Origin: JBFHKO01 sp041595355
GTDB lineage: Bacteria; Pseudomonadota; Gammaproteobacteria; Enterobacterales; Aeromonadaceae
DNA length: 29,701 nucleotides
Assembly (NCBI GenBank): GCA_041595355.1
Contig: JBFHKO010000008.1
Coordinates: 1-29,701, forward strand
Direction of reading: 5' to 3'
The position numbers and the translations under genes are program-made. Of this stretch, positions 23,625 through 29,701 are shown one piece after another (position 1 is the stretch's first letter; the number at the start of each line of letters is the position of its first letter). Under the pieces are notes generated by a model, which worked only from the letters and a program-made list of their open reading frames with translations, searched no databases and was not told where the DNA came from.

Positions 23625-23771
23625 TCAGGGGATATCCGGTGCAGCCCACTGCATGACGCTCTTTCCATAATCAATAGCAGCTGAAACAGGCTCCCCATCG
23701 AGTCGGACTCCAACATACACAGTAGCCCCTGGCATCCGGATTGCCGCTGTCACTAATGACAGGTCGTGCAT
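23625..23771 (-). CDS. doubtful small ORF or gene remnant (48 aa)
   Basis: From ATG 23771 the frame reads MHDLSLVTAAIRMPGATVYV then GVRLDGEPVSAAIDYGKSVM and ends WAAPDIP. A TTG 45 bases upstream would add 15 residues. The protein-like composition (alternating hydrophobic and charged, few repeats) makes it more credible than other short frames here, but there is no clear Shine-Dalgarno and I do not recognise the family. It may be a broken end of a larger gene. An inverted repeat lies at each side. Confidence 0.2.
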   Translation of the reverse strand: MHDLSLVTAAIRMPGATVYVGVRLDGEPVSAAIDYGKSVMQWAAPDIP

Positions 23772-23807
23772 GCCATGGCACTCCGAAGCCGGGGTTTCGC
23801 CAGCAGA

Positions 23808-23843
23808 CCTCGGCAACCCTTTACTTTCGCCGGGCTGCCGAGG
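23808..23843. repeat. inverted repeat CCTCGGCA/TGCCGAGG
   Basis: A perfect 8-bp inverted repeat (23808-23815 and 23836-23843) with a 20-base loop. No T-tract on either side. Function unknown. Confidence 0.5.
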
Positions 23844-23907
23844 CCTTGTGCCATTGATGCGATTCGCTGTGCCAGATCAATAAATGGGTGTGCGTTCTGC
23901 TTTTTTA

Positions 23908-23954
23908 TTCCCACATATGGGGCAAAATAGCCGCCCCATATCTATATGTAGTGT
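23908..23954 (+). promoter_or_regulatory. candidate NrdR boxes upstream of nrdD
   Basis: TATCTATATGTAGTGT (23939-23954) matches 12 of 16 positions of the NrdR box ACACWATATATWGTGT. A weaker sequence (8 of 16) at 23908-23923 has its centre 31 bp upstream, the spacing typical of paired NrdR boxes (three helical turns). NrdR represses ribonucleotide reductase operons when dATP is high. The first box is fairly good; the second alone would not be convincing. Confidence 0.5.
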
Positions 23955-24032
23955 TGCGTGGCTGAGCATAGCGTCTCGCATCCCGCGGCGGCCACCTGGC
24001 CAGTGCAGATCCATTTTTATCCGGAGAGAAAC

Positions 24033-26150
24033 ATGAAACCTGTGGTGATCAAGCGTGATGGTTGTCGGGTACCCTTCGAGCAGCAGCGCATCAGCGCTGC
24101 GGTACAAGCCGCCGCCGAGGCCGCAGGGGTTGAGGATGCGGATTATTGCCAGCAGGTGGCCGAGGCCGTGGGGGCACAACTGGATGGATGCGGCGAAGTG
24201 GACATCCACGATATCCAGGATGCCGTCGAGAACCTGCTGATGGAGGGGCCCTTCAAGCAGGTGGCCCGTACCTACATCGAGTATCGCCACGACAGGGATA
24301 GCGTGCGGGAGGCCCGCGGCCGCCTGAACCGGGAGATACGCGGTCTCATCGAGCAGAGCAACGCCGCCCTGCTGAACGAGAATGCCAACAAGGACAGCAA
24401 GGTGATCCCCACCCAGCGGGATCTGCTGGCCGGCATCGTCGCCAAGCACTATGCCAAGCAGCACATACTGCCGCGGGATGTGGTGCAGGCCCACGAGCGG
24501 GGCGAACTGCACTACCATGATCTGGACTACTCGCCCTTCTTTCCCATGTTCAACTGCATGCTGATCGATCTGCAGGGCATGCTGACCCACGGCTTCAAGA
24601 TGGGCAATGCCGAGATCGATACCCCGCGCTCCATCAGCACCGCCACCGCGGTCACCGCCCAGATCATCGCCCAGGTGGCCAGCCACATCTATGGCGGCAC
24701 CACCATCAACCGCATCGACGAGGTGCTGGCCCCCTACGTCACCCAGAGCTACGACAAGCACCGTCAGGTGGCCGAGGAGTGGCAAGTGGCCGACCTGGAC
24801 GGCTATGCCATGGCCCGCACCGAAAAAGAGTGTTATGACGCTTTCCAGTCACTGGAGTACGAAGTCAACACCCTGCATACCGCCAATGGTCAGACCCCCT
24901 TCGTCACCTTCGGCTTCGGCCTCGGCACCAGCTGGCAATCCCGGTTGATCCAGCGCTCCATCCTCGGCAACCGCATCGCCGGCCTCGGCAAGAACCGCAA
25001 GACGGCGGTGTTTCCCAAGCTGGTGTTTGCCATCCGCGCCGGGCTGAACCTCAAGCCCGGTGAACCCAATTATGATATCAAGCAGCTGGCGCTGGAGTGC
25101 GCGAGCAAACGCATGTACCCGGATATTCTCAACTACGACCAGGTGGTCGCGGTCACCGGCTCCTTCAAGACTCCCATGGGCTGTCGCAGCTTCCTCGGCA
25201 CCTACGAGGAAAACGGTGAGCTCGTCCACGAAGGGCGCAACAACCTCGGCGTGGTCAGCCTGAATCTGCCGCGCCTGGCTCTGGAGGCACGCGACGAGGC
25301 CCACTTCTTCGATCTGCTGGACGCTCGACTACAGCTGGCCCGCAAGGCGTTGATGACCCGTATCGAGCGCCTGGAGGGCGTCAAGGCCCGGGTGGCGCCC
25401 ATTCTCTACATGGAGGGCGCCTGCGGCGTGCGCCTGAAGGCGGACGACAAGGTGGCCGACATTTTCAAGCATGGCCGCGCCTCCATCTCGCTGGGGTATA
25501 TCGGCCTGCACGAGACCATCAATGCCCTCTATGGCAATGAAAAACATCTGTTCGATGATGCGACCCTGCGCGCCAAGGCGCTGCGGATAGTGCAAAGCCT
25601 GCGGGATGCGGTGGATGAGTGGAAAGCCGAGACCGGCTACGGCTTCAGCCTCTACAGCACGCCCAGCGAGAACCTCTGCACCCGCTTCTGCAAGCTGGAC
25701 GCCACCGAATTCGGCCTGGTGGCCGGGGTGACCGACAAGGGCTACTACACCAACAGCTTCCACCTGGACGTGGAGAAAAAAGTCGATCCCTACGCCAAGC
25801 TCGACTTCGAGATGGCGTACCCGGCCATCGCCAGCGGCGGCTTCATCTGTTATGGCGAGTACCCCAACCTGCAGCACAACCTGGAGGCGCTGGAGAATGT
25901 CTGGGACTACAGCTACGACAAGGTACCCTACTACGGCACCAACACCCCCATCGACGAGTGCTACGCATGCGGCTTCACCGGCGAATTCACCTGTACCAGC
26001 AAGGGCTTCACCTGCCCCCGCTGCGGCAACCATGAGCCGACCAAGGTCTCGGTCACCCGCCGGGTCTGCGGTTACCTCGGCAGCCCCGATGCCCGCCCCT
26101 TCAACGCCGGCAAGCAGGAAGAGGTCAAACGGCGAGTGAAGCACCTCTGA
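24033..26150 (+). CDS. nrdD: anaerobic ribonucleoside-triphosphate reductase NrdD
   Basis: NrdD is a glycyl-radical enzyme that reduces ribonucleoside triphosphates without oxygen. The 705-residue protein starts MKPVVIKRDGCRVPFEQQRI with an ATP-cone (about 1-95). Catalytic-barrel segments follow (ANKDSKVIPTQRDLLAGIVA, LHYHDLDYSPFFPMFNCMLI, NNLGVVSLNLPRLAL). A C-terminal zinc site has two Cys pairs (ECYACG and CPRCG). The glycyl radical residue is G680 in RVCGYLGSPDARPFNAGKQE. E. coli NrdD is 712 residues. The frame is open upstream to 23958, but ATG 24033 behind GGAGAG is the family start. Its activase gene nrdG follows after a strong hairpin. Confidence 0.98.
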   Translation: MKPVVIKRDGCRVPFEQQRISAAVQAAAEAAGVEDADYCQQVAEAVGAQLDGCGEVDIHDIQDAVENLLMEGPFKQVARTYIEYRHDRDSVREARGRLNREIRGLIEQSNAALLNENANKDSKVIPTQRDLLAGIVAKHYAKQHILPRDVVQAHERGELHYHDLDYSPFFPMFNCMLIDLQGMLTHGFKMGNAEIDTPRSISTATAVTAQIIAQVASHIYGGTTINRIDEVLAPYVTQSYDKHRQVAEEWQVADLDGYAMARTEKECYDAFQSLEYEVNTLHTANGQTPFVTFGFGLGTSWQSRLIQRSILGNRIAGLGKNRKTAVFPKLVFAIRAGLNLKPGEPNYDIKQLALECASKRMYPDILNYDQVVAVTGSFKTPMGCRSFLGTYEENGELVHEGRNNLGVVSLNLPRLALEARDEAHFFDLLDARLQLARKALMTRIERLEGVKARVAPILYMEGACGVRLKADDKVADIFKHGRASISLGYIGLHETINALYGNEKHLFDDATLRAKALRIVQSLRDAVDEWKAETGYGFSLYSTPSENLCTRFCKLDATEFGLVAGVTDKGYYTNSFHLDVEKKVDPYAKLDFEMAYPAIASGGFICYGEYPNLQHNLEALENVWDYSYDKVPYYGTNTPIDECYACGFTGEFTCTSKGFTCPRCGNHEPTKVSVTRRVCGYLGSPDARPFNAGKQEEVKRRVKHL

Positions 26151-26158
26151 GCCCCCGA

Positions 26159-26183
26159 CGGGGCCGGTGACGGCCCCGCTTTT
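26159..26183 (+). terminator. terminator-like hairpin between nrdD and nrdG
   Basis: CGGGGCCG (26159-26166) and CGGCCCCG (26171-26178) form a perfect 8-bp stem closed by GTGA, a GNRA-type tetraloop, followed by CTTTT. It sits 9 bases after the nrdD stop and 14 before nrdG. It may terminate part of the transcripts or protect the nrdD 3' end, lowering nrdG output. Confidence 0.65.
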
Positions 26184-26196
26184 CTGGACACCCCTC

Positions 26197-26661
26197 ATGC
26201 ACTACCAACGCTACTATCCCATCGACGTGGTCAACGGCCCCGGCACCCGCTGCACCCTGTTCGTCTCGGGCTGCGAGCACCATTGCCCGGGCTGCTATAA
26301 CCAGTCCACCTGGCGGCCCGACTCGGGGCATGCCTTCGACGGCAGCCTGGCGGACCGCATCATCGCCGATCTGAATGACAGCCGCATTCCGCGCCGGGGC
26401 CTGAGCCTGTCCGGCGGTGACCCATTGCATCCGGCCAATCTGGCCGACGTGCTGGCGCTGATCAAGCGGGTGCGCGCCGAGAGTCATGGCAAGGATATAT
26501 GGCTCTGGAGCGGCTATAGCCTGGCCGAGCTGAGCCCAGACCAGCGGGAGGTGGTGGCTCTCATCGACGTGCTGGTGGATGGCCGTTTCGAGCAGGCGCT
26601 GGCCGATCCCGGCCTCATCTGGCGCGGCAGTGCCAACCAGCAGATCCACCGGCTGCGCTGA
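26197..26661 (+). CDS. nrdG: anaerobic ribonucleotide-reductase activating protein NrdG
   Basis: NrdG is a radical-SAM activase that forms the glycyl radical on NrdD. The 154-residue protein, the same length as E. coli, has the CxxxCxxC cluster motif as C26-x3-C30-x2-C33 in SGCEHHCPGCYN. It also has the SGGDPLHPAN SAM-binding segment and ends NQQIHRLR. ATG 26197 gives MHYQRYYPIDVVNGPGTRCT; a GTG at 26167 would add ten residues overlapping the hairpin, and is unlikely. The Shine-Dalgarno is poor (TGGAC), which with the hairpin upstream suggests lower expression than nrdD. It converges on uvrB with 17 bp between stops. Confidence 0.96.
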   Translation: MHYQRYYPIDVVNGPGTRCTLFVSGCEHHCPGCYNQSTWRPDSGHAFDGSLADRIIADLNDSRIPRRGLSLSGGDPLHPANLADVLALIKRVRAESHGKDIWLWSGYSLAELSPDQREVVALIDVLVDGRFEQALADPGLIWRGSANQQIHRLR

Positions 26662-26678
26662 GACGCTGCTGCCCCGCC

Positions 26679-28679
26679 TCAGGAGGCGTGGAACAGCTGC
26701 GCGTGCAACGCCTGGATCTCATCGCGCAGGCTGGCAGCCTGCTCGAACTCCAGCTTGCGGGCATGCTCGAACATCTGCGACTCCAGCGCCTTGATCTGCT
26801 TGGCCAGGGCCTCCGGCCCCTGACGCTGATAGGCTCCCCTGGACTCGGCCACCCGCCGTGTGGCCCCCGCCTCGCCGCCCCCCGTCTGCATCACATCCAG
26901 AATGCGCTTGTTGAGCCCCCTGGGAGTGATGCCATGCTCACGGTTGTAGGCCTCCTGCACCGCCCGCCGGCGTTGGGTCTCCTCGATGGCGTGACGCATG
27001 GAGTCAGTGATGCGATCGCCATACAGAATGGCCCGGCCATTCAGGTTGCGGGCGGCGCGGCCTATGGTCTGGATCAGCGAGCGGGTCGAGCGCAGGAATC
27101 CCTCCTTGTCGGCATCCAGTATCGCCACCAGCGAGACCTCCGGCATATCCAGTCCCTCCCGCAGCAGGTTGATGCCCACCAGCACGTCGAACTTGCCGAG
27201 CCGCAGATCGCGGATGATCTCCATGCGCTCCACCGTGTCCACGTCCGAGTGCAGGTAACGCACCTGCACCCCATGTTCGCTCAGATACTCGGTAAGATCC
27301 TCGGCCATACGCTTGGTCAGGGTGGTGACCAGCACCCGCTCCGCCAGCTTGACCCGCAGCCGGATCTCGGACAATAAATCGTCCACCTGAGTGCTCACCG
27401 GGCGCACCTCGATTTCAGGATCCAGCAACCCGGTGGGACGCACCACCTGCTCCACCACCTGACCGACGCTATGGGCCAGCTCGTAGGGGCCCGGGGTGGC
27501 CGAGACAAACACCGTCTGCGGCATCAGGGCCTCGAACTCCTCGAATTTGAGAGGCCGGTTATCCAGCGCCGAAGGCAGACGAAAGCCGTACTCCACCAGC
27601 GTCTCCTTGCGGGAGCGGTCGCCCTTGTACATGGCACCTATCTGCGGCACCGTCACATGGGATTCATCAATGATGAGCAGGCCATCGGCCGGCAGGTAGT
27701 CGAACAGGGTGGGCGGCGGCTCGCCGGCCGCACGTCCGGAAAGATAGCGGGAATAATTCTCGATGCCGGAGCAGTACCCCAGCTCCTGCATCATCTCGAT
27801 ATCGAACTGGGTGCGCTGGGTGATGCGCTGCTCTTCCAGCAGCTTGTTGGCGCCGAGCAGCTGGGTGCGCCGCTCGGCCAACTCCACCTTGATCTGCTCG
27901 ATGGCCCCCAGAATGGTCTCCCGTGGCGTCACGTAGTGGCTCTTGGGAAAGATGGTGAAGCGTGGCAGGCTCTTCTCCACCGCTCCGGTCAGCGGGTCGA
28001 ACAGCGACAACCGCTCTATCTCCTCGTCGAACAGCTCGACCCGCAGCGCCAGCTTGTCCGACTCGGCCGGGAAGATGTCGATCACCTCGCCGCGCACCCG
28101 GAAGGTGGCGCGCTGGAAGGCCGCGTCGTTACGGCTGTATTGCAACTCCGCCAGCCGGCGCAATATCTCCCGCTGGTTGATGATGTCGCCCTGGCGCAAA
28201 TGCAGCATCATGCTGAGGTAGGCCTTGGGATCGCCGAGGCCATAGATGGCCGATACCGAGGCGACAATGACCACGTCGCGGCGCTCCAGCAGCGCCTTGG
28301 TGGCCGACAGACGCATCTGCTCGATATGGTCGTTAATGGAGGCATCCTTCTCGATGAAGGTGTCCGTGGTCGGCACATAGGCTTCCGGCTGGTAGTAGTC
28401 GTAATAGGAAACGAAATACTCCACCGCATTCTGGGGAAAAAACTCCCGCATCTCGCCATACAGCTGGGCCGCCAGCGTTTTGTTGGGCGCCAGTATCATG
28501 GTCGGGCGGTTGAGGCTGGCGATCACGTTGGCCACCGTGAAGGTCTTGCCGGAGCCCGTCACGCCCAGCAGGGTTTGGTGCGCCAGACCGGCCTCGATGC
28601 CCTCCAGCAGGCCCGCAATGGCCGCCGGCTGATCGCCGCTGGGAAGGAATTGGTGATCCAGCTTGAAATTCTTGCTCAT
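26679..28679 (-). CDS. uvrB: excinuclease ABC subunit UvrB
   Basis: UvrB is the damage-verifying helicase-like subunit of nucleotide excision repair. The 666-residue protein (E. coli 673) starts MSKNFKLDHQFLPSGDQPAA and has Walker A GVTGSGKT (39-46). The damage-binding hairpin region is around FVSYYDYYQPEAYVPTTDTF, and Walker B is LLIIDESHV. C-terminal helicase motifs include LVGINLLREGLDMPEVSLVA and QTIGRAARN. A UVR domain ends the protein (ALESQMFEHARKLEFEQAAS...). ATG 28679 with GGAG is preferred over the open frame ten codons upstream. I do not see a LexA box in the 173 bases upstream, unlike E. coli. It converges on nrdG. Confidence 0.98.
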   Translation of the reverse strand: MSKNFKLDHQFLPSGDQPAAIAGLLEGIEAGLAHQTLLGVTGSGKTFTVANVIASLNRPTMILAPNKTLAAQLYGEMREFFPQNAVEYFVSYYDYYQPEAYVPTTDTFIEKDASINDHIEQMRLSATKALLERRDVVIVASVSAIYGLGDPKAYLSMMLHLRQGDIINQREILRRLAELQYSRNDAAFQRATFRVRGEVIDIFPAESDKLALRVELFDEEIERLSLFDPLTGAVEKSLPRFTIFPKSHYVTPRETILGAIEQIKVELAERRTQLLGANKLLEEQRITQRTQFDIEMMQELGYCSGIENYSRYLSGRAAGEPPPTLFDYLPADGLLIIDESHVTVPQIGAMYKGDRSRKETLVEYGFRLPSALDNRPLKFEEFEALMPQTVFVSATPGPYELAHSVGQVVEQVVRPTGLLDPEIEVRPVSTQVDDLLSEIRLRVKLAERVLVTTLTKRMAEDLTEYLSEHGVQVRYLHSDVDTVERMEIIRDLRLGKFDVLVGINLLREGLDMPEVSLVAILDADKEGFLRSTRSLIQTIGRAARNLNGRAILYGDRITDSMRHAIEETQRRRAVQEAYNREHGITPRGLNKRILDVMQTGGGEAGATRRVAESRGAYQRQGPEALAKQIKALESQMFEHARKLEFEQAASLRDEIQALHAQLFHAS

Positions 28680-28804
28680 GGGAACTCCGCAACAGGGTGC
28701 CGCATTCAATTAAACCACCGATAGGCTCAGGCCGCACAGAGAAGATTGACCAGCAGATCACCCAACCGGGAGCGCAAGCCCCCCTCTCCGGGCCGCGGTT
28801 TGCC

Positions 28805-28833
28805 TTGACCTGGGCGCCGCCGATGGGTAACAT
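28805..28833 (+). promoter_or_regulatory. promoter of the first tRNA-Asn gene
   Basis: TTGACC (28805-28810), exactly 17 bp, TAACAT (28828-28833). The discriminator after the -10 is GC-rich (CTGCCCTCGC), as in stringently controlled stable-RNA promoters. The same -10 and spacing recur ahead of the second tRNA-Asn. Confidence 0.7.
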
Positions 28834-28852
28834 TCTGCCCTCGCATCGCGAT

Positions 28853-28928
28853 TCCCTCGTAGTTCAGTCGGTAGAACGGCGGACTGTTAATCCGTATGTC
28901 ACTGGTTCAAGTCCAGTCGAGGGAGCCA
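28853..28928 (+). tRNA. tRNA-Asn (anticodon GTT), copy 1
   Basis: A 76-nt cloverleaf with acceptor stem TCCCTCG/CGAGGGA, D-arm AGTTCAGTCGGTAGAACG, and anticodon GTT at 28886-28888 in the loop ACTGTTAAT. The T-arm is CTGGTTCAAGTCCAG, and the discriminator G and an encoded CCA follow. It is identical to copy 2. Confidence 0.98.
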
Positions 28929-28952
28929 CATTTCTGGCCTTGATCCTGCTAG

Positions 28953-28961
28953 TTATCCACA
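28953..28961 (+). promoter_or_regulatory. consensus DnaA box
   Basis: TTATCCACA, a perfect match to the DnaA box consensus, 25 bp after the first tRNA-Asn. Confidence 0.6.
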
Positions 28962-29172
28962 AACTCCTCCCCTTGCTCCAAAACAATGCACAACTTCAGG
29001 TGCGCCTCACTTCTGTTGCCTTGCGTCCCGTCTTTGGCGGCGGCATAAAATGTCGCCGGAATTAACTATTTGTTTTTAATGAATATTTAATTTGCAAGAA
29101 TTTTGCGCATCCCGAACGCAAACCCTTGCCCCATACGGCTTGCAGCCGGTTTTACTGCCTTAACCCACAACC

Positions 29173-29195
29173 ATATCCACAGAAACAGTGGATAA
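29173..29195. promoter_or_regulatory. head-to-head pair of near-consensus DnaA boxes
   Basis: ATATCCACA (29173-29181) and, inverted, AGTGGATAA (29187-29195, i.e. TTATCCACT) each differ from TTATCCACA by one base. Together they form a perfect TATCCAC/GTGGATA inverted repeat with a 7-base centre. Confidence 0.5.
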
Positions 29196-29232
29196 CTCCC
29201 GCAAAGCCTGCTGCCATCAGGCTTGCGCCGCT

Positions 29233-29241
29233 TGTGCATAA
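29233..29241 (-). promoter_or_regulatory. DnaA box on the minus strand
   Basis: TGTGCATAA on the plus strand reads TTATGCACA on the minus strand, which fits TTATNCACA. Confidence 0.5.
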
Positions 29242-29432
29242 ATGAGAGGCTCTCTTGAACCCCAACCGCGGCGCCGTCTCCCGGCCTGCCCGGGCCTGTT
29301 GCTGTGCCTGTATGGGGGCACGTCGGAATGCGCCCGGCGCGGCGGCGTGCGGACATATGAACCCTGTTTTATGAGGGCTTGCACAGCATTTCAGCACTCG
29401 ACAGCAATTTTCCCTATTTATCGGCCCCAAGG

Positions 29433-29461
29433 TTGACAGTTTCCGGGGCAATCAGTAACAT
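29433..29461 (+). promoter_or_regulatory. promoter of the tRNA-Asn operon (copies 2-4)
   Basis: A perfect TTGACA (29433-29438), a 17-bp spacer and TAACAT (29456-29461), with a GC-rich discriminator (GCGCGTCG). This is stronger at the -35 than the copy 1 promoter, which has TTGACC. Confidence 0.75.
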
Positions 29462-29487
29462 GCGCGTCGTCTCGATGAGACAGCGCT

Positions 29488-29563
29488 TCCCTCGTAGTTC
29501 AGTCGGTAGAACGGCGGACTGTTAATCCGTATGTCACTGGTTCAAGTCCAGTCGAGGGAGCCA
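29488..29563 (+). tRNA. tRNA-Asn (anticodon GTT), copy 2
   Basis: The 76-nt sequence is identical to copy 1, including the encoded CCA. It is the first gene of a run, with 8 bases to the next copy. Confidence 0.98.
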
Positions 29564-29571
29564 GTTTTAGT

Positions 29572-29647
29572 TCCTCCGTAGTTCAGTCGGTAGAACGGCG
29601 GACTGTTAATCCGTATGTCACTGGTTCAAGTCCAGTCGGAGGAGCCA
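29572..29647 (+). tRNA. tRNA-Asn (anticodon GTT), copy 3 with altered acceptor stem
   Basis: The body matches the other copies, but the acceptor stem is TCCTCCG/CGGAGGA instead of TCCCTCG/CGAGGGA. Both strands of the stem changed together, so pairing is preserved. CCA is encoded; 13 bases separate it from the next copy. Confidence 0.98.
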
Positions 29648-29660
29648 ATTTAAAGACCCT

Positions 29661-29701
29661 TCCCTCGTAGTTCAGTCGGTAGAACGGCGGACTGTTAATC
29701 C
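29661..29701 (+). tRNA. tRNA-Asn (anticodon GTT), copy 4, cut by window edge
   Basis: The first 41 bases, through the anticodon loop, are identical to copies 1 and 2. The 3' part lies beyond the window, so more copies may follow. Confidence 0.93.

Larger units (their letters stand above)
23571..24032. other. 462-bp region upstream of nrdD
   Basis: It contains a weak small ORF on the minus strand (23625-23771), a CCCCTG/CAGGGG inverted repeat (23612-23617, 23626-23631), a CCTCGGCA/TGCCGAGG inverted repeat (23808-23815, 23836-23843), NrdR-box-like sequence, and the nrdD Shine-Dalgarno GGAGAG. No FNR site of the form TTGAT-N4-ATCAA is visible, although an isolated TTGAT and an isolated ATCAA occur around 23854-23882. 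Confidence 0.45.
28929..29432. other. 504-bp spacer between tRNA-Asn copies with DnaA-box cluster and AT-rich stretch
   Basis: No gene is recognised; the short open frames are low-complexity or GC-biased. It contains TTATCCACA at 28953-28961, an AT-rich stretch at about 29060-29104, a head-to-head pair of DnaA-like sites at 29173-29195, and TTATGCACA on the minus strand at 29233-29241. This lies in an otherwise GC-rich region. Its role is unknown. Confidence 0.6.

Noticed and set aside
23650..23680. Sequence resembling an Illumina adapter (GACGCTCTTTCC)
   Set aside because: It matches the adapter only over about 12 bases with mismatches on both sides, which can occur by chance. No assembly join is implied.
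23850..23885. FNR box upstream of nrdD
   Set aside because: TTGAT and ATCAA both occur but are too far apart to form one site.
28680..28852. LexA (SOS) box upstream of uvrB
   Set aside because: I looked for CTGT-N8-ACAG and found only an isolated CTGT without its partner.
29087..29451. Short minus-strand protein frames in the tRNA-Asn spacer
   Set aside because: No ribosome sites, no family resemblance, and they cross the tRNA promoter region.

Overview
The window reads as a chromosomal segment of a GC-rich gammaproteobacterium. Three things point this way: an H-NS-type nucleoid protein, MaoP and HdfR (genes typical of the Enterobacterales/Vibrionales/Aeromonadales side of the class), and a tmRNA tag reading ANDETYALAA. 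My best guess is Aeromonadales (an Oceanimonas/Zobellella/Oceanisphaera-like organism), but that is inferred from gene content and protein resemblance, not from a search. I see no transposase, integrase, phage module or CRISPR array. Almost every gene is a core housekeeping gene.

Layout, left to right. The 3' end of recN, then bamE (outer-membrane assembly lipoprotein), a 447-bp stretch without a recognisable gene, and a TAATG-coupled maoP-hdfR pair. Convergent to these is a minus-strand block transcribed feoA-feoB-feoC-yfcE, with a Fur box ahead of feoA; the feo genes overlap by ATGA. Divergent from feoA is yciH, followed by a convergent HAD phosphatase. argA has candidate ARG boxes in its leader. 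lysC is preceded by a sigma70-like promoter and a lysine riboswitch. ybjQ follows. guaBA (minus) is divergent from xseA (plus), and xseA converges on glgP, which has a consensus CRP site and a structured long leader. Then come dapB, ssrA (tmRNA), smpB and hns, all on the minus strand, followed by an EAL-HDOD signalling protein with a Trp-rich coupled leader ORF and a small outer-membrane beta-barrel protein. The anaerobic ribonucleotide reductase pair nrdD-nrdG has a possible NrdR operator and a strong hairpin between the two genes; uvrB converges on it. The window ends in a tRNA-Asn(GUU) cluster: one gene, a 0.5-kb spacer with several DnaA-box sequences and an AT-rich stretch, then a second promoter driving at least three more copies (the last cut by the window edge).

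Functional themes are amino-acid biosynthesis controlled by its end products (argA, lysC and dapB all feed arginine or lysine/DAP), GMP synthesis (guaB, guaA), ribosome rescue (ssrA with smpB), iron(II) uptake (feoABC), DNA repair (recN, xseA, uvrB), chromosome organisation (maoP, hns) and anaerobic dNTP synthesis. The most notable signals are regulatory: the lysC riboswitch with a possible translational expression platform, the Trp-rich leader ORF ahead of the EAL-HDOD gene, the DnaA-box cluster inside the tRNA-Asn locus, and the GNRA-loop hairpin between nrdD and nrdG. I found no convincing new multi-gene system.
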